Assembly: GCA_900323505.1 (NCBI GenBank)
Contig: OOIN01000033.1
Span: 310,001 to 374,000, forward strand
Origin: Ustilago trichophora
Lineage: Eukaryota > Basidiomycota > Ustilaginomycetes > Ustilaginales > Ustilaginaceae
DNA length: 64,000 nucleotides
Direction: 5' to 3'
The notes beneath the pieces are model-generated. The model was not told the DNA's origin. It saw only the letters and a list, made by a program, of their open reading frames with translations, and ran no database searches. Below are positions 11,286 to 21,482 of the stretch, in pieces; the stretch's first letter is position 1; every line of letters starts with the position of its first letter. Made by a program: the position numbers and the translations under genes.

Positions 11286-11581
11286 GGACGACCGAAACCT
11301 CCCTATTGAGATTGGACAATTGGGCATGCTGTTGCTGTTCAAAGAGCATACAGGCTGAGTCACATTGAACATTGGCCAATATCCTGGCTGTGGCAGTGGC
11401 CATATTTGAGATCCCCAATTTGCTAAATTAGTCAGCATGACAGCTCGCAACAGCGTGTTTCTAAGGGTCCTTCGCGCAAGTGGAGTTGACCTGCGACATC
11501 TTCCGAACGAACCAAACCTTGCTGTTCTCCACCACCATCAGCACCGGTAGCATCCACGCCTTTGATACGACACTAGCTGCC

Positions 11582-12482
11582 ATGGCGCGAAAGAAGAGAA
11601 AGGCTCCGCAGCTTGAGGCCTGGTGTTGGTACTGCGAGTAAGTTGGATGTCTCATTCTTCCACCATTGACAATGCTTCCGCTGATCATAAAGCCTGCTCC
11701 ATCCTTGACTTTGCCTTGCAAACGACAACAGTCGCGAGTTCGAAGACGAGAAGGGTAAGTAGGCCTCGCTCTGACTAGCGTCGTCTCTGGGCCTGCGAGT
11801 ACTGACTTTCAACTTCGTCGACGATCGTTGAACAGTTCTTTTGCAGCATCAGAAATCCAAGCATTACAGATGTCCGCAGTGCCCTAGACGGCTCAACACC
11901 GCAGGAGGTTTAGCGGTTCATCTTACTCAAGTCCACAAGGCGGAACCAGATAAGTGAGTCGTGCTTGAAACATGTCGCCTCCTGCCCAGACGACACATAT
12001 TAACTGACCAGATCCGTCTTGGACACTACAGAATCGAAAACACGTTGCCAGGCAGAGACTCGTTCGAGATCGAGATCTATGGAATGGCGGGAATCCCCGA
12101 GAGAGATCTGGAAGAATGGAAGGAGAGACGCGCAGCACAAAAGGCGGATGGCAACGTTCCAACGCAAAACAAGCGACCTCGGATCGAGAAGCTGGTGCTA
12201 TCAAAGGAACAGCTCCGAATCCAGCTAGAAGCACACAAGGCTCTTATGAGCGGCAAGGCACCGGTTCCTGGACTTGTGCCAGGGCCTTTCGGTGCGGCGG
12301 GACCATATTCAGTGCCTCCACCCGCGCTTCTGCCAGGCTTCGGCGTGCCACCGCCCAATTTTGCAAGACCACCACCGACCCAACCGCCACCCGGATACGG
12401 TGGTGCAGCCTCCGCGCATGCGTCACAAACGAGAGAAGACGGCCGGGAACCGCACAAAGTCAGGGCCGCGGATCTTTTCTGA
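11582..12482 (+). CDS. BuGZ/ZNF207/SUF4-like C2H2 zinc-finger protein
   Basis: 215-residue nuclear zinc-finger protein in four exons (11582-11637, 11732-11754, 11836-11953, 12032-12482); exon 2 is only 23 nt. Joining them gives the family hallmarks: a basic MARKKRK start, WCWYC...HQKSKH as finger 1, CPQC...HLTQVH as finger 2, then the segment IENTLPGRDSFEIEIYGM and GIPE. These match animal ZNF207/BuGZ (kinetochore and splicing factor binding Bub3) and plant SUF4. The C-terminal half is Pro/Gly/Ala-rich low complexity, as in BuGZ. I see no clear GLEBS Bub3-binding motif, so the spindle role is not assured. All introns have GT-AG ends. Confidence 0.88.
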
Positions 12483-12726
12483 GTGCCTCGTCATAGTCGG
12501 TGAAGCAATATAAAATAACTTATGCTCCAGGCCTTGACCTTGCTGAGGGATGAAGGCTTGAACTGTGCGGCTCACAACGATCAAAGCAACTTGCATGCGA
12601 AGATTCAGGCGCAGCGAAGAAGGTATGAGCAAAGCACCTAGACAACGTGCAAAGGAACGACAGACTAGGACACAAGCTCGTGGGGCTAGAAATGATTGCG
12701 AACAGGGGTAGGATTGCATGGGGTAT

Positions 12727-14163
12727 TCAGTCTCTAAGCAACCTTGCTTTGTCGCGGAAGGACGATGATGCTGAAGAGGAAGCTGCATCTGCTATGGCAC
12801 TCCAACCGGACGAGCCTTTTGACAAGCTCTTCATGGGCCCGCGGGAATATGAGAGTGTGCTGAGGATGACGAGTGCGACGCCGGCAGCAAGGGGGGCCGT
12901 GAATGGGAAATTGAAGAAGGCGACGCTGAAGCCAAAACTGAGAACGATGCTGAAGCTGACGGCAAAGCCTTTCAAGATGTTGTCGGCGTGCTTGATGACC
13001 ATGGCGACTGCGAGACCACCGGTGACCTGCAACACGACCGTGGCCCAAGCACTTGCGCCAAAGTGGAGGAAAGGGGCGACTGGGCCATGACGAGCCATCT
13101 CGACTAGGACGGGAAGGGCGGCAGGAAGTAGAGACCAGCCGGAAAGCTGCACGTTCCTGGCCCATAGATTGGCATCGGACGTCTTGAGCACCATCTCAAA
13201 ATAGACACCTGCGAGACCGGAGGTGAAGCAAGCAGCAATGACTGCGAGGAAACCTTGGATGGGTTGCATGGGCTTGTCTGCTCGTGCGCTTTCTTCCATG
13301 CTCATGGAGATGCGTGAACCATCAAAGGAAGGCGAAGAGGGTGGAAGATGGTCGTAATCTTTGGCATCGGAGCCAGAGAGGAAAGAGCCGATGCTTGGGA
13401 GACGCTCTGGTGGCGGAGCGCGATGCGAGTCAAAGGGGGGAGGCGGTGGCGGAGGTGGCAGGTCGGCGACGGGACCGGCGGATACGTGGCCGTAGCCATG
13501 GGTACGGACCTCGAATGGAACGAGACCCGAGACGGACTTGCTCTGAATCTGGACAACAGCAACGCCTACTGCCAACAATCCGAGCGATAGCCATTGCCAC
13601 AATCCAATCTTTTTGCGAAGGAGGACGATGCTGAAAAAAGCGGTTGTAAGGATCTTCATCTGGTAGGCGCAGATGAAGACGGGCGGTTCCAGATTTGAGA
13701 CAGCGACGTATTGCAAATTGTTCTGTAGAACATAGAGGAAAGCAGGAATGGAGAGCTTCCAGTAGTCTTCTGCTGCGACCTCGTCGATGACCTGCCTGAG
13801 TTTGGATTGTGTGAAGCGTGAAGGTTTATGGTCGTTTCGATGTGAGGATGGTGACAATGTGCGTGGTTGCAAGGCGTCATGTTCGGGATTGGAGCGCTTG
13901 CTCTTGGGATATGGTGACCTGCGGGAGCCCGATGGAAGTGGAAGCGAGTCGTTCGAGGTGTCTGTGGAAATGACGGCGATGATGAAGGATATAAGACACT
14001 TGAGCAGTTCTGTGAGGAGGACGGCCGTGGGAAAGAAGTACGACTCGCCGACTGGTGCCGATACACGGCTATGGTGCATGACAACACCGAGCAGCGTATT
14101 TTGAATCGTAAGAACGGCGAGCGAGACCTGCTTGAGAGGCAGACCGAATGCAGTGCTGACCAT
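12727..14163 (-). CDS. UDP-galactose / nucleotide-sugar transporter (SLC35A type)
   Basis: 478-residue Golgi nucleotide-sugar:nucleoside monophosphate antiporter, single exon. It opens with LPLKQVSLAVLTIQNTLL and contains the very conserved FLYVLQNNLQYVAVSNLEPPVF and AYQMKILTTAFFSIVLLRKK signatures of the UDP-Gal/CMP-Sia transporter family (S. pombe Gms1, human SLC35A2), followed by GVYFEMVLK and the final helix pair ending near ILSTLSYS. About ten membrane spans are expected. Two hydrophilic insertions are longer than in animal proteins: one after helix 2 (around residues 72-110) and a proline-rich loop near the middle with PPPPPPPP. It would supply galactose or a related sugar for secretory glycans. 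Exact substrate is inferred from family. Confidence 0.9.
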   Translation of the reverse strand: MVSTAFGLPLKQVSLAVLTIQNTLLGVVMHHSRVSAPVGESYFFPTAVLLTELLKCLISFIIAVISTDTSNDSLPLPSGSRRSPYPKSKRSNPEHDALQPRTLSPSSHRNDHKPSRFTQSKLRQVIDEVAAEDYWKLSIPAFLYVLQNNLQYVAVSNLEPPVFICAYQMKILTTAFFSIVLLRKKIGLWQWLSLGLLAVGVAVVQIQSKSVSGLVPFEVRTHGYGHVSAGPVADLPPPPPPPPFDSHRAPPPERLPSIGSFLSGSDAKDYDHLPPSSPSFDGSRISMSMEESARADKPMQPIQGFLAVIAACFTSGLAGVYFEMVLKTSDANLWARNVQLSGWSLLPAALPVLVEMARHGPVAPFLHFGASAWATVVLQVTGGLAVAMVIKHADNILKGFAVSFSIVLSFGFSVAFFNFPFTAPLAAGVALVILSTLSYSRGPMKSLSKGSSGWSAIADAASSSASSSFRDKARLLRD

Positions 14164-15333
14164 GTCGGGAAGAGTGCGATTCTTGCACTAGAGCGTGCAA
14201 AAGCCAACAGAGGTCGGGGAGGGGAGTTGATCGCTGGCGTGATTAGAGTTAAGTCATGTGTGCAAAGTGATGTGTAGGAACCAAAGGTGATGCGGTCGGA
14301 GGAGTGCCAAAATCACTCCGCGACGTCGGTGGATGCCGATATGAAGTGGGGCGGTGGTGACGCTAAGCCCAGAACGTGGCGGTAGCGCCAAAGGTACCAC
14401 GAGAGAGAGCGAGCCAATGCTTCCAGAGCGTGTGAAAATTGGACCAACGCTACAATGCCAGTAGGGCAAGATGGTGGTGGTGAATGCGTCGGAAAAGTAA
14501 CAGAAGGATCAAAGCGCTGATTGCTGGTCGGTCAAAGAGGAAGAAGCTAAAGTGACACTTGTTGCTTGGAAGGATCCAAAAAAAATGCGCGTTCGTTGAA
14601 ATGCACACATGATGAGTGGCGCGCGCACGCACACACAGCCTCTTCTCTCCTCATGCCGAGCATGCAACACTCTGCAGTCTATTCTCTGTACTGTACTGTA
14701 CTGTACTGTATCGCACTGCGCACTGCTCTCTGACAAGATCCAAATTCAAAAAAATCCTCCGACAAGGGAAAATTGAATTTTTCTTGTTCAACGACGCGAA
14801 AGTGCTGGTCAAGCGTGGATCCCATCACACAGCCAAAAATAACGCTCTCTCGCAGGGTCCATGCTGGCTTGCTCGCTTGCTTGCTATAGTAGCTGAGTGT
14901 GATGTGATGATGATGATGATGGTCACGTCCCACATTTTTTGGCTGCTTGGCCTCCACTTTTTCCGTTTTGCGGAGCCCAATTCTGCACACCGCATTTGCT
15001 CACAGCAAACACACACAGACTCGATTGAGGAGGCACACTGGCGTCATTCACCTCTGACCTCTAATATCCTCTCGTTTTCCCCACGTCCAGTGTTGTGAGA
15101 TAGGGTCAAGATCAGAACCTTTTGCGCATCCATCTTCGCTTTCCCTCGCTACACCATCCCCCAGGTCGATCTCGAACCTCAAGTTGCAAGCAGCGAGATC
15201 GCTAGCCAGCCTGCAAACGCGACAAGCAGTTCGGAGGCGCCATCGCGACTGAATTGTTTCCTTATAGATCGATCGGAGCATCCGACTTGTCCATCCAAGC
15301 GTCGGTATCGGATAGACCCGAAGACTTTCCACG
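14164..15333. other. Divergent intergenic region
   Basis: 1.17 kb shared upstream of the UDP-galactose transporter (minus) and the DUF2417-type gene (plus). No coding sequence seen. It contains five perfect CTGTA repeats (14686-14710), a short ATG-triplet run (around 14905-14922) and a pyrimidine-rich leader before 15334. Confidence 0.6.
14686..14710 (+). repeat. (CTGTA)5 pentanucleotide repeat
   Basis: Five perfect tandem copies of CTGTA in the middle of a divergent promoter region. The unit is half of the CTGTACAG palindrome found in other intergenic regions of the window. Confidence 0.9.
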
Positions 15334-17325
15334 ATGGCTCCCAAATCCACCAATTCGAGGTCTTCTGCAGCCGATCATGGCCACGATAGCGAGCGACAGC
15401 CGCTGCTTGCACCATCTTCGGCCGGTTCAGACTATCGCTCCATCCCTACGTCGGCACCTCCGGCACCACGATCGAGGCGTTCACCGTATCTTACCTTCTT
15501 TCTGCGCTTCTACTTTGCCATCGGCGTACTTCTCTTGCTCCCGGTCACCATTCTGGCCCTTCTCCTCGTGATCAACTACTTTGAGCCAATCCCTTTGCTC
15601 CTCCCACCTCATCGCTCTCCTGCGCTTCTCCCCCTCTGGTTCTGCCTCATCTCAGTCTCCATGCTAGGACCTGGGCTGCTCTTCTTCGAGCTCGCCTCCC
15701 ATGCTACCAACTTCTTCCACCTCTTCGTTCTCTGCTGCACCATCGCAGATGTGGTGCTACTCCTTGCAGTCCCCGAGTTCCGCATGACCCACTCATATCT
15801 TGGATTCGCCTCCGTTGGACTCTGCCTCCTCTCGACTCTGTGGGCTTTCTTCTCTTCGCATCATCTTCAAAAGCAAAGGATCCCCTTCACCCTCAACCCC
15901 GATGTTGGCGCGCCCATTGTTACCGAGATCCCACTCTCGCGTGCCCAGGCAAAGTGGAGCCGGCGCTTCAAGCTCGTCTGGGCCGTCTTTGGCTGCCTTG
16001 CCGTAGCCCTCGCCGCTGCGCTCATCACCTTCGATCTGGTCCTCGATGCCGCCGACTCTGGTTTCAGGCCTCTGGGCAACCTTACCATGGTTCATCCTAC
16101 CTCGCTCACTAAGCAGCCCGTCTATCCACAGGATCCAGCTGACGTCAATCCATATCCAGTCTCGTTCCGCCTCCACCTCGCTTGCGAATCCGCCCCCGCC
16201 CTGCCAGGCTCTGACAACTTCAAGGCTCATAACGCGTCCAACATTGCTCCCACTGCTCTAATCATGTCGGAGCGCGGTGTATCTGGTGTCGTGGCAGCAC
16301 AGTTCCTCCGCGAAATGGTCGCTCGCTCTGGCTCACGTCTCGGAGGTGGAGATGATGGCCATCTCGCTCTCACACGCGTCTGTTTCTGGGATCGCATCGG
16401 ATACGGACACTCCGACTTTGTCTACCAGCCCGTATCGGTTCGTCTCCAGACGGAAGCACTCTACCACGCTCTGCGCAAGCACGACCAAGTCGATCTTGAC
16501 ACCATTTCCAAGCATGGAAAGAAGAAGAAAGACGGCAAAACTCTTGGCAAGTTGATGCTTGTTTCCACCGGATACGGCAACCTCTTTGCCCAAGACTTTG
16601 CCATTCAGCATCCAGAGCTCATCCACTCCTTCCTTCAAATCGATGCCGAGACTCCCTATTCATGGTACACCGACAAGGTCACGCTAGACACGGGAGCACG
16701 CGCCGGCTATCTTGCCCGCCGCCATGGTGCCTTTGGCTCACTTTTCTACGACCTCCTTCCTGCGCTTGCTGAGCCATCTGGCATCACACGTATCATCGGC
16801 CTGCTCAAAGGCAAATCCGTTGTCGATCGCATCTTGGCTCCTGGACAGCGAGGACGCGCTGCTCGTCAAAACGATTTAGGCGGTGGAGGCTGGCGGATCA
16901 ATGGTGCTGGAGGTTCCAACCCCAGGCTGCTCATGTCTTCCTGGCTTGAGCGTCTCGACGCCAACCTCGGCACCTTGAGTCCCAACTTTGTCGGTCTCAA
17001 CCAATCGATAACGGAGTACCAGTCTCTGCTGTCCAAACGTCCCGTTGCGGTGCTTTCCAGCTTCTGGAGAATTCATGCCGATATCGGCGGATGGGGCCAG
17101 GAGCAGCGCGAGACCCTGGTAGCACCGGCAAAGAACAGCTCAAGTCTTGTCGGTTGGTGGCGCATTGGCGATCGAAAGAAGAGGACAGGTGGAGGTGACG
17201 AAGGTGGTCCCGCTGGAATCTGCTCCACCAAGATGGGCGTCATCTTTTGCGAAGAGGCTGTTCGCAAGCTGATCGCTGCTGGCCAAATGTGGAATTCGAC
17301 TGCTGTCGCCTCTCCTTCGCTCTGA
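15334..17325 (+). CDS. DUF2417-type multi-pass membrane protein with alpha/beta-hydrolase-like C terminus
   Basis: 663 residues, one exon. After a Ser-rich cytosolic head with a QPLL signal there are about five membrane spans in residues 50-260 (for example LLLLPVTILALLLVINYF, then FHLFVLCCTIADVVLLLAV, then LVWAVFGCLAVALAAALI). The remaining 400 residues look like an alpha/beta-hydrolase fold: PTALIMSERGVSG (oxyanion region), RVCFWDRIGYGHSD, and LMLVSTGYGNLFAQDFAIQHPELI where the nucleophile elbow should be. This layout is that of the fungal DUF2417 family. The elbow reads GYGN rather than GxSxG, so catalysis is doubtful. Function is unknown to me; membrane localisation is inferred from hydrophobicity. 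Confidence 0.6.
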   Translation: MAPKSTNSRSSAADHGHDSERQPLLAPSSAGSDYRSIPTSAPPAPRSRRSPYLTFFLRFYFAIGVLLLLPVTILALLLVINYFEPIPLLLPPHRSPALLPLWFCLISVSMLGPGLLFFELASHATNFFHLFVLCCTIADVVLLLAVPEFRMTHSYLGFASVGLCLLSTLWAFFSSHHLQKQRIPFTLNPDVGAPIVTEIPLSRAQAKWSRRFKLVWAVFGCLAVALAAALITFDLVLDAADSGFRPLGNLTMVHPTSLTKQPVYPQDPADVNPYPVSFRLHLACESAPALPGSDNFKAHNASNIAPTALIMSERGVSGVVAAQFLREMVARSGSRLGGGDDGHLALTRVCFWDRIGYGHSDFVYQPVSVRLQTEALYHALRKHDQVDLDTISKHGKKKKDGKTLGKLMLVSTGYGNLFAQDFAIQHPELIHSFLQIDAETPYSWYTDKVTLDTGARAGYLARRHGAFGSLFYDLLPALAEPSGITRIIGLLKGKSVVDRILAPGQRGRAARQNDLGGGGWRINGAGGSNPRLLMSSWLERLDANLGTLSPNFVGLNQSITEYQSLLSKRPVAVLSSFWRIHADIGGWGQEQRETLVAPAKNSSSLVGWWRIGDRKKRTGGGDEGGPAGICSTKMGVIFCEEAVRKLIAAGQMWNSTAVASPSL

Positions 17326-17893
17326 TACAATCGATCCCGTCCAAAAAATTTTCACATATCGTCCAATGTACATTAACCACGATGCTGTCCCATCACCTTG
17401 TAAGTCTACAGCCATCTCTTTACTCACGGAATTGCACTCTTGAGCTTCCACCATGGCCATTGTCACGCTCTACAATCCGGGAGCAAACAGGCGATCACGC
17501 CAAGCCTTGCCAACCAATGAGAAAGGATGCCGCAAGCCCACGGCTGGGGGAACATCATATTGACAAGGGAAAAACACACGAATGAACAAACAAGCTGTAA
17601 ATTACAGAGGTCAAGACAAGAAAGCTCACCTTGACTCGAAATTGCCTGTGCGCGTCTGGAACAGCCGACATGCCCAACGTCTCGCTTCCAAAGAATGTGC
17701 GGTAGGGTATTCAGGAAGAAAGACAAGCTTTGGGACACGTGAGCTGGTTGCGCCGACAGGAAAAGGTGCTGGCGAAAGGCAGCGTGAAGGTAGGCCCTTC
17801 TTTTGGGTGAAAGATGAGGATGAAAGACAGAAGAAGAAGAAGAAGTGCTGTCGAGACCCAAAAACTTTGAGCCGGCATCTAGTATTCGATACT
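17326..17893. other. Convergent intergenic region
   Basis: 568 bases between the stops of the DUF2417-type gene and eIF4B. No gene seen; open frames are antisense extensions. It likely holds the 3' UTRs of both genes; a purine-rich tract (GAAGAAGAAGAAG, around 17830-17843) lies just before the eIF4B stop. Confidence 0.6.
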
Positions 17894-19650
17894 TTAGGCG
17901 TCGAGCTTGGTCTCTTCGACCTTGGCGGCCACCTCGTCCACCTGAGCATCCTTGTCATCCTTGGAGGCAGCCGGGCTCTGCTCGCCGCCAACGAGCGCGC
18001 CGGATGGCTTGCGTCCCTGACCCCAGGCACCTGTGGGTGGCGCAGCACGGGGTGCCTTGGCAGCTGCAGGCGCAGCGGCCTCTGCAACTGGCGACTCGGC
18101 TTCAGAGGCGTCAACCTGGGCCTTGTCGGTAGTGGCAGCTGCCTCGGACTTTTCCTTCTTCTCCTTGTCTGCCTTTGCCTTCTCCTTCTTGGCCTTGAGC
18201 TCCTCTTGCCTCTCCTTCTCCCTCTGTGAAAGCTTCTCCTCGATCTGTCGCTCGCGTTCGGATGCATCGATGGGCTTGGCGTTGCCGAATGGGCTGGGCT
18301 TGGAGCTGGCGTTGGACGTGGCAGCAGCGGCAGCGGACTCGGCGGAACGAGGCTTCAAGTCGAGCTTCTTGCGCTCAGCAGGTGCAGCAGCCGAAGGCGC
18401 GGGGCTGGAGGAGCCCGAAGCGGGCTTCTTGGCAGATCGCCAGTTGTCGGTGGATTCAGAAGTTGGGGCAGCGCCGGCGGGCTGACCGCTGCCGCGTCGC
18501 TCAGCGGCACCGAAGCCAAAGCCCTTCTTGGCGTTACCAGGGCTCTCGGGGGGAGTCTGGTCGGGGGTGAACTTGGAGCCGAAGCCCATTCGCTCTTGAG
18601 AGGCGAAACGCTCGTCGACTTCGTTGGCATCGTTACGGTTGCGGAAGGAAGCACGTCGGGAGTCCGAGTCAGCCATACCGGAGGGACGACGCGAGTTGGC
18701 GGGGGAACGGCCCTCGACGGGCTTGCCGGTCCTCCACTGGGTGGCAAGGTCGCCCTGGCTTGGCTCAATAGGGGCAGCATCGCGAGGGGGGCGGTTGGAG
18801 GGAGGTGCGGACTGGAACTTGGCACCGAAGCCGCTTCGAACGCCGCCGCTTACGTCCATCTGATCAAAGCCAGAACCCTCGGTGCGGGGAACACCGGAGC
18901 GCTCAGGGCGAGGGGCAAAGCCGCCACGGGGCTCTGCGGGAGGAAGAGGGCCAGCGCGGCGCCACTGAGAGGCGTCGTCAGCCTGGCTGCTGTGGACGGG
19001 CCGGTCAGCGCCAAAGGCGCTCTTGGGAGGCTCAGCGACCGAGATACGGACGGTCCTGCTGGCAAGCTGGGAGCCGCTTCGGTCGAGGGCAGATCTGAGG
19101 TCGTCCTGGGTCTGGAATTCAACGTAACCGAAACCCTTGGGCTTGCCGTCGTGGCCAGTGACGATGCGGACGCTTACGGTCTTGGCGGGAGCGAAGAACT
19201 CCTCGAGGTCGGCTTCCATGACGTCAAAAGAGAGGTTACCAACGAAAGCAGTGAAGGGAGGCTTGTCGGGGAGGGGAAGCTCCTCACGAGGAGGGTAGCT
19301 TCGCTCGGGGCGCTCGAAGCCACGGTCGCGGTCAACACGGTCGGGGACGGTGGAAAGGTAATCGGCGCCCCTGCGGTAGCTGGATTCACGGGGAGCCGAG
19401 GAGATGGGCAGGTCGTCCATCTCGTCGGCCCACGAGGTCTTGCCGGTGGACTCGTCGGCCAAGAAGTCATTGAGCGTCATTTTCTGTCCCTTTTTAGGCG
19501 CTGCAAGTTTTGCGGAGTAGTCAATGGTCAAGGAAGGGTCAACTGCCAGCTCAGGATGGCATGATAGCGGACGTAGCCTAGAAAAGAGAACAAGCACCGT
19601 CTGGTGCTCATTTGCGGGGGGCTGAGGCTGCTGTCTGGATACTCACGCAT
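17894..19650 (-). CDS. TIF3: Translation initiation factor eIF4B
   Basis: RNA-binding factor that stimulates eIF4A helicase and 40S recruitment. Predicted 536 residues. The reading frame 17894-19500 lacks a sensible start, but a 4-nt first exon (19647-19650, ATG plus C) before GTGAGT and an acceptor at 19501 gives MPPKKGQKMTLNDFLADE, the expected eIF4B N terminus. One RRM lies around residues 90-175, with RNP2 TAFVGNLSF and RNP1 GFGYVEF. It is followed by repeats rich in Arg, Gly, Ser and Pro (the GFGSKF and GFGAKF motifs recur), then a Lys/Glu-rich coiled segment (EEKLSQREKERQEELKAK) and an acidic tail. Order and composition match S. pombe Sce3 and yeast Tif3. The symbol follows the yeast gene. 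Confidence 0.88.
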
Positions 19651-20604
19651 GATGGGCGATTTGTCCGGGCGGAAGTTGACGACTAGATGCTAGAATGGGA
19701 GGGTGGCGTGGATCCTTGCGAGGCGAGCAGGATCGAAATATACTACCTTTTTGTGCTAAAGGTAGCGAAGAATGGTGATGTAGATGGTGGTGGTGGTGGT
19801 GCTGGTGGTGATGACGATGATGATGAGGCTTGTGACACCAGCAGCAAAGTGTAGACTCTCTGCTCTCGAGGATTGAGCGCGGAAATGAAATTGATTCGGA
19901 TCACGGCTGCTTTTTCTGTACTACTTCTGTACAGTATTGCTGTGCTGTGTGACTGGCGAGGCGACAGACGAAAGGCGGATTTTGGTGCTCTGAGAGGGTG
20001 CCGTGCCCTTTGTGTACTGTAGCACTAGGAAAGACCGACCAAGAGGAAAGAAAAAAAAAAAGAAAAAAAAAGAAAAAAAAAAGAAAAAAAAAAGAAAAAA
20101 AAAAAGGCATCTTCAGAAGATTCCTCGCTCATGTTCATCGCGGCCATTGCTAGTGTTGCTGTCACACTGCTCAACTGCCGCCGAAAATTTGTAACACCAC
20201 GTCCTCTTTCTTCTCTCTTGTGTGTTCACCTCCCGCAAAAAAATGTTGAAATCGATTTTCTTCTTGCGGGGCTAAGAATTCGCATTTCGCATTTCCCACT
20301 TTGCACCCGATTCAAAATCAGATTCAAATGGCAGGAGACACGATGTTTTGCAAAAGAAGTTGTGTTAGAGAAACCACGGCCTAACAAGATGAAATTGGTC
20401 CCCTACCAAGTGTCGCGGTCCTTTCCACGTAGCAACCTGCATGCAATCTTCGAAAGCTTTCATTTCTCGAGCGGACCCTTTACGTGCAACTGAGCCTGAT
20501 TAGCACAAGCACTCTTTTGCGATGCCCCACTGACTCTCTCTTTTGCTCATACCACCACCATCGTCGCGCAAACACACAGCCGTATTCAAGCGCATCAAAG
20601 CAGG
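19651..20604. other. Divergent intergenic region with A-tract array
   Basis: 954 bases between eIF4B (minus) and SPC2 (plus). It contains a GGT/GAT triplet run (19783-19828), CTGTACAG (19927-19934), GTACTGTA (around 20014-20021) and a regular A-tract array (20051-20105). No coding sequence seen. Confidence 0.6.
20051..20105 (+). repeat. Phased A-tract array
   Basis: Runs of 11, 9, 10, 10 and 11 adenines, each separated by one G. The repeat step is 10-12 bases, close to a helical turn. It sits in the shared promoter of eIF4B and SPC2 and may exclude nucleosomes; that role is inferred. Confidence 0.9.
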
Positions 20605-21482
20605 ATGACCAAGTCAGAGACCGACAACAAGCCCAAGGCGGACCGCATCGTCGTCGACAACTCGAATCTTTCCGAACTCAAGGCTACCTGCGATGAAGCA
20701 GTCGAGCGAGTAAGTAAGAGTCACTCATCACGAGCTTATCGAAATCTGGCTAGCTGACACTTTCTGCATCATCACGTTGCCGTGCCTACTTGCAGATCCT
20801 CTCGCGTCATCCTCAGGATGGCTCGTCAGCCAAGTCGCAGGGCTTTGCTCCTTTCAAAGTCAGTCACTTCCACACTGATCTGCGCCTCGTGCTTGGCTAT
20901 ACAGCCTCGGCCATCATGATTTGCACATCCATCTGGGCATACTTTATCGAAAAGGAATGGAACCGCAACAAGCAAGCGTGCGCTATCGCAGTGGTAGCCT
21001 ACATCATCCTGTCCGCCATTCAGATGGCCGACTCGTACTTGCAAGCCAACACCATCTTTACGGGCACTCGCAAGATGCTCTCCAATCGCATCGAGACAGA
21101 GCACCTCACCATCGCATCTCCTCCACTCCCCAAAGCTACCAAGAAGGGCTCAAAAGCTCCCAACGGCAAACCCATCTTGACGCCCCCTGCCTACACGCTT
21201 CAGTTTGAGTACACACGCAAAAGCAACAAAGGCAAATCGCTTCTTGGACGAAAGAGTGATTCTCTGCCACTTGGTCATCTAGGTAAGCATTCGTCAACGA
21301 TTACCACCATTCTTCTGCAAGATACAGCAGCTTTCCGCTCACACACAGTACTTGCTCTGCTCTGCACACTCGTTGCTCTCCCATCACGAACAGGCGAATG
21401 GTTTACTGAGGAAGGAGAGTTCGTCGAAGACATCTTTGAACAGAGGTTGCTTTCAGGCCTTCACAAGGCCTTTGGCCAGTAG
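20605..21482 (+). CDS. SPC2: Signal peptidase complex subunit 2 (SPC25 type)
   Basis: Non-catalytic ER membrane subunit of signal peptidase, 226 residues from three exons (20605-20709, 20796-21282, 21394-21482), with introns starting GTAAG and ending CAG. Two membrane spans are visible, LVLGYTASAIMICTSIWAYF and the one beginning ACAIAVVAYIILSAIQ, in the hairpin topology of SPCS2. The cytosolic N terminus has the family pattern NLSELKATCDEAVERILS, and the C-terminal domain contains LQFEYTRKS and GEWFTEEGEFVEDIFEQ. Without the second splice the frame would run through a non-conserved 37-codon insertion, which supports the intron. In yeast and animals this subunit couples the complex to the Sec61 translocon. 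Confidence 0.88.

Larger units (their letters stand above)
8232..11286. mobile_element. PIF/Harbinger DNA transposon with hairpin ends
   Basis: The element carries the two ORFs diagnostic of PIF/Harbinger: a DDE transposase on the plus strand and a Myb/SANT-like protein on the minus strand, tail to tail with about 30 bases between stops. Candidate terminal inverted repeats are GTCGTATGGGTG at 8233-8244 and its complement at 11274-11285. GAC flanks both proposed ends (8229-8231, 11287-11289) and could be a 3-bp target duplication, but the family usually duplicates TTA/TAA, so the exact ends are provisional. Both ends also form internal hairpins. Both reading frames are intact, so the copy may be autonomous. 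Confidence 0.7.

Noticed and set aside
8229..11289. GAC/GAC as a proven target-site duplication of the Harbinger element
   Set aside because: Three bases match easily by chance and the family prefers TTA/TAA; kept only as a suggestion.
18596..19564. 322-codon plus-strand frame opposite eIF4B
   Set aside because: It mirrors the GC-rich third positions of the eIF4B frame, has no recognisable domain, and eIF4B is strongly supported.
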